A DNA stretch of 36,139 bases from Plantago elongata (taxonomy: Eukaryota; Streptophyta; Magnoliopsida; Lamiales; Plantaginaceae). Both the position numbers and the translations under genes were made by a program. The notes below the pieces were generated by a model, which was not told the DNA's origin, made no database searches, and saw only the letters and a program-made list of their open reading frames with translations. The stretch is taken from positions 1 to 36,139 of the forward strand of contig JAYMSP010001104.1 in NCBI GenBank assembly GCA_036897095.1, written 5' to 3'. Positions 1-9,740 of the stretch are shown piece after piece (position 1 is the first letter of the stretch; every line of letters starts with the position of its first letter).

Positions 1-627
1 TTTTAAGTAAATGAATATACAAATAAAGAAATAAAATATGATTGTGAAATGTAAGCTAAAAGAAGACAAAAGATGAGGGAAATAATAAAAATTGTTACTG
101 AAAAATAAAGAAACAATGAAAAATATCAAGTAAATGATATGAAAACATATGAACAAAATGGTTGGAAAGTCTAGCACTACTGAAATTGGACTTGTGATCA
201 ATTAGCAGGGAAAGACTTTATGGAATATAGGTGCACCAGCTAAGCTGTATCAATTTTTTTTCTTAATTCATTCTTGTTAAATATATGACAATGCATTAAA
301 TTTTTGGAAGGGGTATAATAGACATTTCATGTCCAAAATTTAGGGGTAGCGATCGCGGCCCCTTGCGCGTATGTAGGTCCGTCCCTGTATTACATTATAT
401 AAGACTTGAAGTCTGCGAATGAATTGCGTATACAAAATCAACTATATACATAGTGTGTGTGTGTGTGTGTGTGTCTGTGTGTGTGTAAAAGTAAAATATA
501 AATGTGACTCGAACTAAATTAGGATATTTAACTAACTCGAACCGGATTAGGATCTTTAACAGTCCGAGCAGCCCATCTCTACTCAAATACTTTTGATAGG
601 AACTTTGCAAATCATCGAGTCACACAT
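1..627. other. AT-rich intergenic stretch, no gene seen
   Basis: I see no coding signal here. The only notable features are a GT microsatellite at 453-486 and a short GC-rich island near 345-390 ending in ggtccgtccctg. That island resembles common plant transposon-derived sequence, but I cannot place it in a family. The open frame across 395-610 on the minus strand is produced by the (GT)n run (a Thr-His repeat) and is not a gene. Confidence 0.6.
453..486. repeat. (GT)n microsatellite
   Basis: A run of GT dinucleotides of about 34 bases, with one interruption (gtct). Confidence 0.95.
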
Positions 628-962
628 TTTTCATTATGCTTTATTATGTTACGATTTTAAGTTGTTAGCATTGAAAATTACACTTACAATTTTAATGTAT
701 TTTGTTAATGTTTTAAGAGATGATGTAATCGTTTTAATACGTTGGTATTATATGTTTCTATTATAGTTGTAAAATATTTTTTATTTTTTTAATAGATGAT
801 GTGATAGTTTAGGGAGCTCCATGATATTTAAGATGGCTTGTTATAGTTTTAAGTGAAATCTAACATCACTAAATCACCATTAAACAGGTTTAAAAGTTTC
901 AGAGATGTCATTAAACATCAATAAATAAATTTAAAATAATCTATTGAAACATTCAATATTAC

Positions 963-1446
963 AATATTGAAATATTTTACAGAAAATGTTTTCAGCAGGT
1001 GGAAGTGAATTATGGTGAGTGCTCAGCTGATCATTGATTTGTTTAAAGTTCACTGTAAGTATCCATTTAATAGGATAGTTAAATGTGTCATTGATAGGCT
1101 TATGAAAATTTGATTGGTGTAGTTTTTTGGTTGTTTTTACCTTGTTATATTGGTTTGGATGTTTTGTTCTCGATAATAGTTCCTCTAGTGTCCAAGTGCA
1201 TTATATGTAGGCTTCTTCCTTGGTGCATTTATTGTGGTGTATGATGGATGATGTTTCTTGTGTTGGTGTGTTTGATGGTTTTTTGTTGATGGCTGAAGCC
1301 CTAGCTAGGAGTTCGCGCATACAAGTTACTACTATAGAGTATTTTGATATTGTTGTGATAACTAAGATACATTAATTTGTAATTATCACTAAAGTGTAGG
1401 AAGTTTTTATAAGTTATATTAATTTGTAATTATCCTTTTTAACTTT

Positions 1447-1480
<34 letters not shown>

Positions 1481-1501
1481 TAATAATAATATTGAAACAT
1501 T
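963..1501 (+). mobile_element. LINE-like retroposon insertion with (TAA)n tail
   Basis: About 511 bases (977-1487) interrupt repeat copy A. Copy B lacks them at the matching point (22617-22629). The insert is flanked by a near-perfect 14-base direct repeat: aatattgaaatatt at 963-976 and aatattgaaacatt at 1488-1501, with one mismatch. It ends in a TAA repeat directly before the second flank. A target duplication of this length plus a simple-repeat 3' tail is the usual mark of target-primed reverse transcription, so a 5'-truncated LINE or similar retroposon is the best reading. No reverse-transcriptase frame is recognisable. Confidence 0.5.
1447..1490. repeat. (TAA)n simple repeat
   Basis: About fourteen TAA units with one variant (tga). 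It forms the 3' tail of the retroposon-like insertion. Confidence 0.95.
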
Positions 1502-1809
1502 GAATCATCCAAAGGTTTAAAAAGATCTATATATTCTCGTAGGAAAAAATTACAATAAACATTCATTCGGTGTATTTTTATTCAAATGTAAATGCAGTAT
1601 TAAATAGGGTTTTTTTTTTTTCCGATTAAGCTTCTTGTTGAACTTCAAGTTTCTGTCTTTTATTGCTTGTGTTGATTGCTTTGATACTGCAGTGGCACCT
1701 TTAAGAACTCTATCATCAAACTCGGTATTATCATCAGTACATGTTTAAAATATTAACTAATTAAACTAACTAGGTTAAAACCATAACGATTATAAATAAC
1801 TATAAAAAA

Positions 1810-2450
1810 ATAAGAACATGCAAAGTTAAAAATAGTAACATTGATGCTTAAAATAGAAACGTTGCTCTTAAAAACTATAACAATGACTCTTAAACTATAA
1901 CAAATTAAGAACATGAAATACAAGCTAAAAACGATAACATTAATTCTTACAACCGCAATTATCTCTTTAAACGACAAAAATGCCACTTATAACTATAATA
2001 AAGTAGGAACATGCAATACAATTTAAAAACAATAACATTGTTTCTTAAAATTATAAAAATGTCTCATAAAACTACAACAAAACAGAAAAAATACAAGTTA
2101 AAAACAGTAAACAAAGCAGAAAAATACAATGCATACTAAAAACAATAATAACATTTATGCTTAAATCAATAATAGTGTGTCTTAAAAATATATTAATGTC
2201 TAATAAGGTATAAATATACAACACAAACTAAAAGCAATAACATTGATACTTAAAACCCTTACATTGTCTCCAAACAACAATAATAACGACTCTTAAAACT
2301 AAATTAAAAAGTATCAACATACAACACAAGCTACAATAACATTGACGCTTAAAACTATAATGTAGACTCTTAAAAGTATACAAATGCAAGGACATACAAC
2401 ACAAACTAAAAAATATGACAATTATTGTTTAAACAGTAAAACAAATATTG
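1810..2450. repeat. Degenerate tandem array, unit about 97 bases
   Basis: The word gaacatg recurs at about 1814, 1910 and 2008, giving a period of 96-98 bases. Each unit contains variants of caagctaaaaacaataacat and tgcttaaaactataacaatg. Units decay towards 2450. The same units occur in copy B after 22880. No coding capacity is seen. Confidence 0.65.
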
Positions 2451-2611
2451 ATTTGACGTTCTAATCATACATATTTTCATACATGGACACATTTTTGAGA
2501 ATGATTTCCAGACCTGGCGAGTTAGCTTAATGTTACTATTTTTAGCTTGTATTGCATGTTCTTACTTTCTTATTGTTAATTATAATCGTTACGATTTTAA
2601 CCTAGTTAGTT

Positions 2612-3058
2612 GGACTTTTCCACAGTTAGGCAGGCTTTCGCCCTGCCGGACAACAGGCAGTAAATAAAAACATTAACCTATCTATTGCGTTAAATTTTAC
2701 AATATTAAAGTAAAGAATTTATAATTCTTAAAAATTATTATTTTAATTTTTAAAATATTTTAGAAGTTAAATTTAAATCTTTTTAATGATATTTGTATTT
2801 TTTTAATTTAAATATTCATAAAGCGACAGGGTGATTGCCGTATCGCCTTGGCGACACCCCGACCTTACGCCTTATAAATATTTAAATTAGAAAAATACAA
2901 ATATCGATCAAAAAAATTTAATTTGACTTCTAAAATATTTTTTAAATTAAAATAATAATTTTTTAAGAATTATTAATTTTTCCTTTAATATTTTAAAAAT
3001 TAACGGAATAGATATGCTAATTTTTTTATTTGATGCTTGTTGTCAAACAGGAAAGTTC
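2612..3058. mobile_element. MITE, probably Mutator-type, with long inverted arms
   Basis: This is a 447-base AT-rich palindromic element. Its two arms are about 165-190 bases each; for example aaaatacaaatatc in the right arm matches the reverse complement of gatatttgtatttttt in the left. The centre is a GC-richer spacer around 2823-2872 containing gtatcgccttggcgacaccc. The flanks tagttagtt (2603-2611) and tagctagtt (3059-3067) form a 9-base duplication with one mismatch. The duplication can be confirmed because the intact site exists in the opposite fold-back arm near 1760. Nine-base duplications and long terminal inverted repeats are typical of the Mutator superfamily. There is no internal gene. 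Confidence 0.75.
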
Positions 3059-3143
3059 TAGCTAGTTCGATTAGTTAATGTTTTAAATATATAATAACAC
3101 CGAATTTGATTATAGATTTATTAAAGATGCCACTGCAATATTG

Positions 3144-3613
3144 AATTTGAGAATTTAAACATTATAACAACTATATCTGAAATTTTTAAGCCCTAAAAAA
3201 GTGTCAAATTAAAAAGATTCTAAAACTTTAATGTTGAAAATGGTTATAAACTCAGATACAAATGCCATAGAGGAAGCTTTAACACTTCCAGTCACTGATA
3301 CAAATATAGGATACAAAAGTACAACACCATATGGATATAATATGCGAACGCATCAATTTTCTGAGAAAGTCTAAGCCACGAATACCCGGATAACCATATT
3401 GGACGATTGGCATTTGACGTAGAGCCAGTGTAGTAGTACTTATCACTATATTTAGCCACCAATAGCCATGAAGCTATTCAAGTTGCAAGCTCTGGTCTGT
3501 CTCTTTTCAATCCAGGATATCCAGTACACAAGTTGGCGTGGATGTCTCTGCAAGTATTGGCATTCAAGGGCTGATGTATCTGAAGAGGGAGTAACGTTTG
3601 CTTTCATATTGGT
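3144..3613. other. Region downstream of the NusB gene
   Basis: This lies 3' of the minus-strand NusB stop codon and probably includes its 3' untranslated region. I could not identify a convincing poly(A) signal. The plus-strand open frame crossing 3468-3935 is antisense to the last NusB exon and has no recognisable product. Confidence 0.5.
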
Positions 3614-6600
3614 TCATCGATTAACCATCACTGCAGTTTGTTTTAGTGTCAAATTTTGGTCCTCACTATTTATGTTCAGTTCCTGGACGTATGTCCTCAA
3701 ACAGCCATTGATAATACGTGGAGCTGCCCCATCACAGAATCTCTTCGCAAGGTCAACAGCCTACAAGAATGACAGTTCTTTAGCATACTCAATTGTGCTT
3801 AACCACACAAAGAATCAGGTGAGTTTATTTGGAAATGAAGTGGACATAAGGATTCTAAAGATAGCAGATCTCATGATGTTGTTTTGGAAAAATTGCAAAC
3901 CTCTTCTGCTCATGCAGTACGCCACCAGTGTTTGAACTTCACCACTTAATATTTCACAAATTAAACAATTTGGCACCTTACTACAGATCTCAATCCATAA
4001 CACATTTTGCCACAAAAAAGAATAGGATGGAACTATAATATGTACAACAATATTTGAGATGGAATGGACGTAATTTATCTTTTCAAAAAGATTTCAGTGT
4101 TGGTCAATACAGTATTATGTTGGGTAGCTGCGAAATTTTAAACATTGGTGAGCTGGCTAAATTTTCTGTTTCCTCTATGACAATAGCCTGCAAAGGAACA
4201 GGTCACCATCATACTATAATACTGGTTACTAAATTTCCAGAAATGTATTGCATCCTTAGAGATCATCCGCCATGCACACACAGACACGCACATTTATTCA
4301 TCAAACAGGAAAAGGAAATACATTTGTCTAAAATAGTCCATAAGGTATTGGACACAGAAAAATCTCGTGATAGACCCAAGTATATTTGACACACCAAGAT
4401 AAACTGTAGCAATGTACATAAGAAAGATAATGCTGTCAACTGAAGAGCAAACCAACCTCATTTATGACTATTTGGTGACGGGTCCCTAGAATTCCTATTT
4501 CCGACATTGCTAAATGGAGAAGTGAAAGCTCCAGGATTCTACCAGCTGGTTCGTCCTGAACCACATGAATAGACAAAAAAAATTGATATCAGTAAGCATA
4601 TCATCAATCTTCATGAGCATACAGATAGTTCTAGAATAGAACCAAAAAAGCTGGAATCTTGAAGTAAGTTCAAATTCCTAATAGCTGCAGACATATGTGC
4701 ACAAGTAAACACACACAGAGCCGAAGACATTTTTATATAGTAGACATGCTTATCAAACCTTCCAGTTGAGAGGTGCAACTTTATCAATAGCTAGCACGTT
4801 ATTGTCCCAATTTTCAACAACTGCAACCAAAAGTTTTCTGGTAAAGCTGCAACATATAGAGATAGAAGTACAGTTATATCTTTAAGAATTTGGTACGTTT
4901 TCTGCCACATTCCTTGATCTGCAAAGATGCGCTTACCGCAAAATTAATTTGCTATAGACCAACTTTGGAGGGGCCGAAAGAACTTCTGCTTCTGCAATAA
5001 AGAAGCTACAGTGAAATCCTGTTTTGTGGAGAAATTTGATAGTGAAATACTGTTATAGATGCATCCTAAAATACCTATTTAGAAATCAATATTTCCTAGG
5101 GATTTACATTGGTCAAATTCTGCCATTTCCCTAAATTTCTTTTCATTAGGAAGTGTAGTTATATCATGAGGAACATATGACATAGATGCATGTATTAGAT
5201 AAATGATCATATCTCTTTTCCATCTATGTTTCGCCAAAACAGTGAATATCATACACCTGATGACCAATTGGTCCTGGGTTCGAGGCCTAGATACAGCCTC
5301 CTTCAAAAATTGCAATGGCAAGGCTGTAAGTAATACATCCACTCCATCATGACAATAGTTGTACTACAACGAGAAACATGTTGCACTAATAAGTTTGAAT
5401 TGACAAACCATATATGTTCAATTATTACCAAGGTCAGAGTCCTTTTGATCATTTCTCAAGATCTCATCAGCCTCCTCAGCGGTCTCTGTGGTCACTGGAG
5501 GCCCTCCAAAGCTCATGTGATCATATTCCATCAAAGATGCTTTATCAAATATATACCCGGGTTCTGCCAATGCAATAGACTGTTTGAGGTAATGTCATAA
5601 CATAACCATTTCCTACTCATATACTGCCGGAACAGTCACACACTTATAGTACACCATCATCAACACTAGCTAGTACATGTATATTAACTATTAAGTTACT
5701 GACCTGATCTATAACTACAACTTTAACACACTTATTACTTTGTCAATCTCTTGTCCTAATAAAAACTTTCTAGGTTGAATTTTATATTAAACTTTTACAA
5801 CAAATTACTGAAACATTATTTATATAATAGAATTACATGATGAAAATATATAGGTACATTTTCATAATATAACTTTGTTTTATATATTTTTCTTGTAATT
5901 TAAAAATACTTTGTGGTTAACGTTGGTAAAAAAAAGTGAACCTAGGAAGTTGTTAATTAGTAGTAATTCTTTGTTTATCACCTATCGCACTATATCTGCA
6001 GTTTCAATGACCAGTAGTATCTCTAGATAATTTATCTAGTGACGGAGCATGAATTCATTCAAAACGCATATGTTCTGAGGTTGTTTATTCGTATTACAAA
6101 AGAAGTGAATTTCGTTACTAACTAACATAACCGATTTTCCTAAAAACATAGTCCGTCTCCCGGTAAATCGCCTGAGACTTTGTCTAATGTAGAAGGCATA
6201 AAAACAGAAACTACCTTTTCCGGCATCGACTCGTTTGTCAAAGAGGCGAACAGGGTCAGAGCCATCTAAGCAAGAGGCATAGAGAACCATCCTAACAGAA
6301 GAAGACGAAACAAAGTGAAATCAAACAGAATTACAAGCTTAAAAAAATGCAAAAAACAGTATGAGAAACATACAATGCGAGCTCTCGAGCGGCTCTGGGA
6401 CTGCAAAATCTGCCGCTTTTGTCAATTTTGGGTAATGGGTCTAGCGTAGAACTTTCAGTTCCGGTAATAGCTTCAACATCACCGGAAATTACAAACCTAC
6501 TACTTGTACTGCTGCTACTGGTGGTGTAAGTAATAGTTCTAGAAGAGGAAAAAAGGAGGCGGGTTTTAATGGAGGTTTTGGGGGATAATAGGAAATTGGG

Positions 6601-6672
6601 GAAGTATAGTTTGGGAGTGTAGAAGAAATGAGAAGAGGTAAGGACAGAGCTAGCTGTAGCAGAGCTCTCCAT
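3614..6672 (-). CDS. Plastid NusB-domain transcription antitermination-type protein
   Basis: Seven minus-strand exons join in frame: 6672-6374, 6291-6215, 5563-5429, 4991-4937, 4846-4759, 4555-4457 and 3760-3614, giving 900 nt, 299 residues plus TGA. All introns are GT-AG. The ATG in acaATGG is the first in-frame ATG. Residues 1 to about 60 are rich in Ser and Thr with few acids, like a chloroplast transit peptide. The NusB fold follows: IDKSGRFCSPRAARELAL (about 83-100), CLDGSDPVRLFDKR, MSFGGPPVTTET, LSAPPKLVYSKLILR, RKLLVAVVENWD, GRILELSLLHLAMSEI, and RFCDGAAPRIINGCLR near the C-terminus. Bacterial NusB binds boxA RNA with S10 in antitermination. Plant relatives (the Arabidopsis At4g26370 type, which I believe corresponds to rice NUS1/Virescent-1) act in plastid RNA metabolism; that role here is inferred from the family. 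No breaks were seen. Confidence 0.92.
5254..5335 (+). mobile_element. Au-type SINE fragment in NusB intron 3
   Basis: The stretch contains a polymerase III B-box-like ggttcgaggcc, then acagcctcc, a degenerate gcaatggcaaggctg and taatacatcc. This order matches the conserved 3' half of the plant Au SINE (GGTTCGA, ACAGCCTCTTGC, GGGTAAGGCTG, AATAGACCC) as I recall it. It lies antisense to the host gene inside intron 3 (4992-5428). The 5' half is missing or too diverged to recognise. Confidence 0.6.
6016..6185. mobile_element. MITE-like element, copy 1, at the 5' end of NusB intron 2
   Basis: This aligns by eye with 26262-26477. Shared blocks in the same order are tctctagataatttatcta, gacgg, catgttct or tatgttct, cgtattacaa, cgtctcccg and actttgt. 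The ends carry related gacgg and ccgtctc words in opposite orientation, suggesting terminal inverted repeats. I could not fix the exact ends or a target duplication. It falls inside intron 2 (5564-6214), about 30 bases from the 5' splice site. Confidence 0.6.
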
Positions 6673-8949
6673 TGTTGTACGAAACAAATGTTATGTTATC
6701 ACTCTTGCTGCTGCTGCTTATCCATCAGAAATGTGTACCCGCAGATATTATCTCAACTCTCAAGTAGTAGTTGTAGTAGTAAATTAAACAATAAAATCCA
6801 TAACCATAACCTAAGACCTAAAATACTCAACGGTTTTAACCATAGTCTTAATGGCAAGTGGCAACCGAACCGATTAGCTAATAGTTACAGATAAAAACCG
6901 TTCAGTAAATAACTTTCATAAACATTACCATAAAGAAAAATTCAGTTTCGAGTGTGGAAATATTTTATTTCACAATAAATTAAGGCAAAAATTTTGTTTG
7001 CTTACCCACAAACTTCTTTTTTCCAGCACAACATCTAAACCTTGGTCCGTTTAACCTTTACAAATTTATGTCATTTCACACAAAAGAATTTATAAACTGT
7101 TAAAATAATAATTTTATGCTATCTTAATTCATGAGTGAAGCATATATTTCATATATCAATTACATGGTCCTTATTTTGTCAATTTTCATCTTCACAAAAG
7201 TTTGACGTAGTTTTTTCCCGAAAAAATGATGATATTCCTTTTTTATAGAAGTACGTTAACAGTTTATCTTGGGTTGACCTATTTCAAGAGATAGTGTAGT
7301 TTTAGTTGATGTTGGGTAGTTTTGTTTATGGTTAACTTTCAGTTTGATTAGCTTATACACGATATATTCTCTGAAGCATTCATGCATGGTTAGCAATGTT
7401 ATGCTTCGTCTAGACAATTTTGCAACACTAGTGAATTCTGATAATTATACAAATTGGTCGACTGGAATTAATGTCAAGTATACATGTTTTCGTCAAGTTG
7501 GGATCGTTAAGTTGAGTCAGCTTATTGTAAAATGTGGCCATGCACTCACTATACAACATAAACACAAATTGTGTGTACTTTGTTCTTGAAATCAAATCAC
7601 ATCTACCCTTCTCTATGCAACGACACCTTTCCTGCAAGTTCTTGTATTCACATTGTTTTGTCTCTCCCCTCCAATCCATCCCTCAAACTAACGAGAAATT
7701 CTTTCATGGATCGGATCTACCAGTAAATTGCAGACTTTGTGGTTGAAAATAAACCACATTCATTGAAAAATAAAATTAGATGAATTTAAAATTATTCTTC
7801 AAGTCATGCGGATTGTTTTCAACAACATGGTCTATTAACTTACTTATAAACCCGGTCTATGTTATAATTTTTCCAAACTAAATGGAAAATTGAGGATTCA
7901 AAGAGACGTAGTAAGAGACTTGTGTTTGGTTCACTTGCCTCAAACTTATGTATCCCACGGGTTATTTTGACGATTTATAAAGGTCTATGTGTGGAATGAT
8001 ACAAATTTACAAAGGTTAGATGGCAGAAACTAACGTCATCCAGTCGATTGGGTTGACTGCAACCGTTGACCAAGGTTTAGGTGTCGCGTGGGACAAAAAG
8101 AAGGTTTGTGTGTAAGTTTAAAGAAAGCGTGAAAGGTTTGTGTGCAAATAAAAAATTTCTCCAAAATTAATTACCTTCAAGTTTCTATGAGAAAAAATAT
8201 TTTGGTCGGGCAAGGCTAGGCCTAGGTTGGGTTTTGAAAAAAAAAGTTCTTTTTTCGTGAAAACCTGTATTATTTTTATTTTTCGAATAGGCGTTTCGCC
8301 CCGGACAAAAAATGTTTCAGGTAAATGTGAGGGAAGTTATTTTTGTCAAATGAACTTATTTTCGCTTGATGGTTGATTTTAGCCTTGAAACAATTTTTTT
8401 TTGTTGCATCATGTCTGAAATTGTGTTTTATTTTACTTCCATGAAAACTCGAACATAGCTTCCAGGTTTGAAAGCTTTATCAAAAGCTTCAATCTGGAAG
8501 CTTTGTTTGAGCTTCCTTTCGTGGTACACCAGGGACTCTAGTCGTTATTTCAATTAAAAATATAATTTTTTAAATAGATGGGTGATTAATAAAAACTGAG
8601 ACAAATTCGTCTATGGCTGATGATTATTTGTTTAACTCATGAGTGGTAGAATAATTTTTCAACCTTTGATGGTTCGGGAGGATTGGGGTATGAAATTGAA
8701 AATTACTACATCAATTAAGATATATTATAATGTAGTATTAATTATCTAAACTAAATTTTTTGAAAGCAAGTAAGATTATAAAAGTGTCATTTTCATATAT
8801 AGTATCTTAATTTATATAAGAAATATTCTCAGTTTCACTATTATTCTACATTTTTTATTTATTTAATTAATAATTTATATATTTTACATATAGAAACAAA
8901 TTATTTGAGTAATAGCAAGGGTTGAGGGGTTGATTGTGAGTATCACCTA
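6673..8949. other. Intergenic region upstream of the NusB gene
   Basis: The first 200 or so bases (6673-6900) should hold the minus-strand NusB promoter and leader, but no clear TATA box was found. Beyond that I see no gene. A frame around 7390-7500 reads LDNFATLVNSDNYTNWS, which faintly recalls copia-type gag proteins (LxxxNYxxW) and may be a decayed fragment. An imperfect direct repeat of aaggtttgtgtg occurs near 8102 and 8132. A strong palindrome lies at 8457-8502. Confidence 0.5.
8457..8502. repeat. 46-base imperfect palindrome
   Basis: The arm agcttccaggtttgaaagct and the reverse complement of the right arm, agcttccagattgaagct, pair over about 20 bases with few mismatches. The centre is ttatcaa. 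It would form a hairpin in single-stranded DNA or RNA. There is no adjacent gene and no U-tract that would suggest a terminator. Confidence 0.7.
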
Positions 8950-9740
8950 TAGAGGTGTGATTTGGGTATGTCGCATAACAGTCCGGCACGGCCCGACATG
9001 CTTAAAAATTGGCCGGCACTGCCCATTTAATATTTGGCCCGACGCGGCACGGGCATGTTTGTTTAATTTATGTGGGCCTTGGTGCCTCAGGTTTAGAGGC
9101 CCGGCCCGACACGTAACCGCTTAAAACCGCAATCTTGGCCCGAGCCGGCGTAAGCCCGTGAACTGGTAAGGCCCGACGCTAGCCCAGTAAAAGACCGTTC
9201 CGTCTAAAATATGAATATTAATTTTGAATTTTATAGTCCAAGTTTAAGTCCAATTAAACAATCCAAGTCCAAAATTTTATCAACTATAGTCCAACACTCA
9301 AAGCCCAAAATATAATAGTCCACTGGGGTTTTTATTATCTTACATTTCCACTAACCTAACCTAATTGCATACTTCCCCAAATCAATTCAGCAGACAACAG
9401 TCACCACCCAACGGCTCCTCACAAATCTGAATTTATTCTATCTGTTTTTTTTGTAATGAATTGGTTGGTGACATCAAGTTTATTTACTGTTATGAATAAA
9501 TATGTTTCTGTTTGTTTATTTTTGCAGGTTTTTTTTTTTTAGCCTGGCAGGCTGGTCCGGCCCGGCCCGTCCATCCCATGACTTTAATGGGCTGTGGGCC
9601 ATGTCGGGCCTCAAGTTTATCAAAAAAAGACCAGTCCAGCCCGGCACGGATAAAATGACAAACTGGCACGACACGACCCATTAACTTGTCGGGCTTTGGC
9701 TGGCTGGCCCGGCCCGGCCCTGGCCTGAATCACACCTCTA
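8950..9740. mobile_element. Non-autonomous hAT transposon
   Basis: The element begins TAGAGGTGTGATT and ends with the exact complement AATCACACCTCTA, a 13-base terminal inverted repeat of hAT type. The flanks gtatcacc (left, 8941 side) and ctgtcacc (right) share six of eight bases, compatible with an aged 8-base target duplication whose register is off by a base or two. Both subterminal zones are strikingly GC-rich and full of ggcccgg, gcccgac and gcacggcccg words. This is typical of plant hAT subterminal repeats, which family members use as transposase binding sites. The 791 bases hold no transposase frame. Confidence 0.8.

Larger units (their letters stand above)
628..2450. repeat. Dispersed repeat family, copy A (interrupted)
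   Basis: This stretch aligns by eye with 22267-23420 in the same orientation. Shared blocks include tttaagttgt near the start, attttgttaatgtttta, taaaagtttcaga, acaatattgaaa, a block ending in tccggtg or ttcggtg, and gatactgcagtg. Both copies then run into an A-rich array of decayed units containing taacattgatgcttaaaa. Copy A is longer because it carries an extra insertion at 977-1487. No long reading frame survives, so it looks non-coding. The family is unknown to me; it could be an old non-autonomous transposon. Confidence 0.7.
1685..3143. repeat. Fold-back inverted repeat, one arm split by a MITE
   Basis: The left arm at about 1685-1845 runs from gatactgcagtggcacctt through aactaactaggttaaaacc to tagtaacatt. 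Its reverse complement occurs downstream in two pieces, 3143 to 3059 and then 2611 to about 2525. The two pieces become contiguous once the 447-base MITE at 2612-3058 is removed. The arms are about 160-175 bases with moderate divergence. The loop, about 1846-2524, holds the A-rich tandem array. Confidence 0.75.

Noticed and set aside
3468-3935. 155-codon plus-strand frame
   Set aside because: It is antisense to the last NusB exon (3614-3760) and its flanks. The minus-strand reading matches a conserved family and the plus reading matches nothing.
5079-5342. Minus-strand 87-codon frame
   Set aside because: It lies within NusB intron 3 over the SINE fragment, and the adjacent true exons are in conserved context.
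6036-6290. Minus-strand frame as a separate 84-residue gene
   Set aside because: Its first 25 codons are NusB exon 2; the rest is intron 2 containing the MITE-like element.
8930-9684. Short frames over 8930-9124 and 9490-9684
   Set aside because: They are produced by GC-rich subterminal repeats of the hAT element and have no protein family resemblance.
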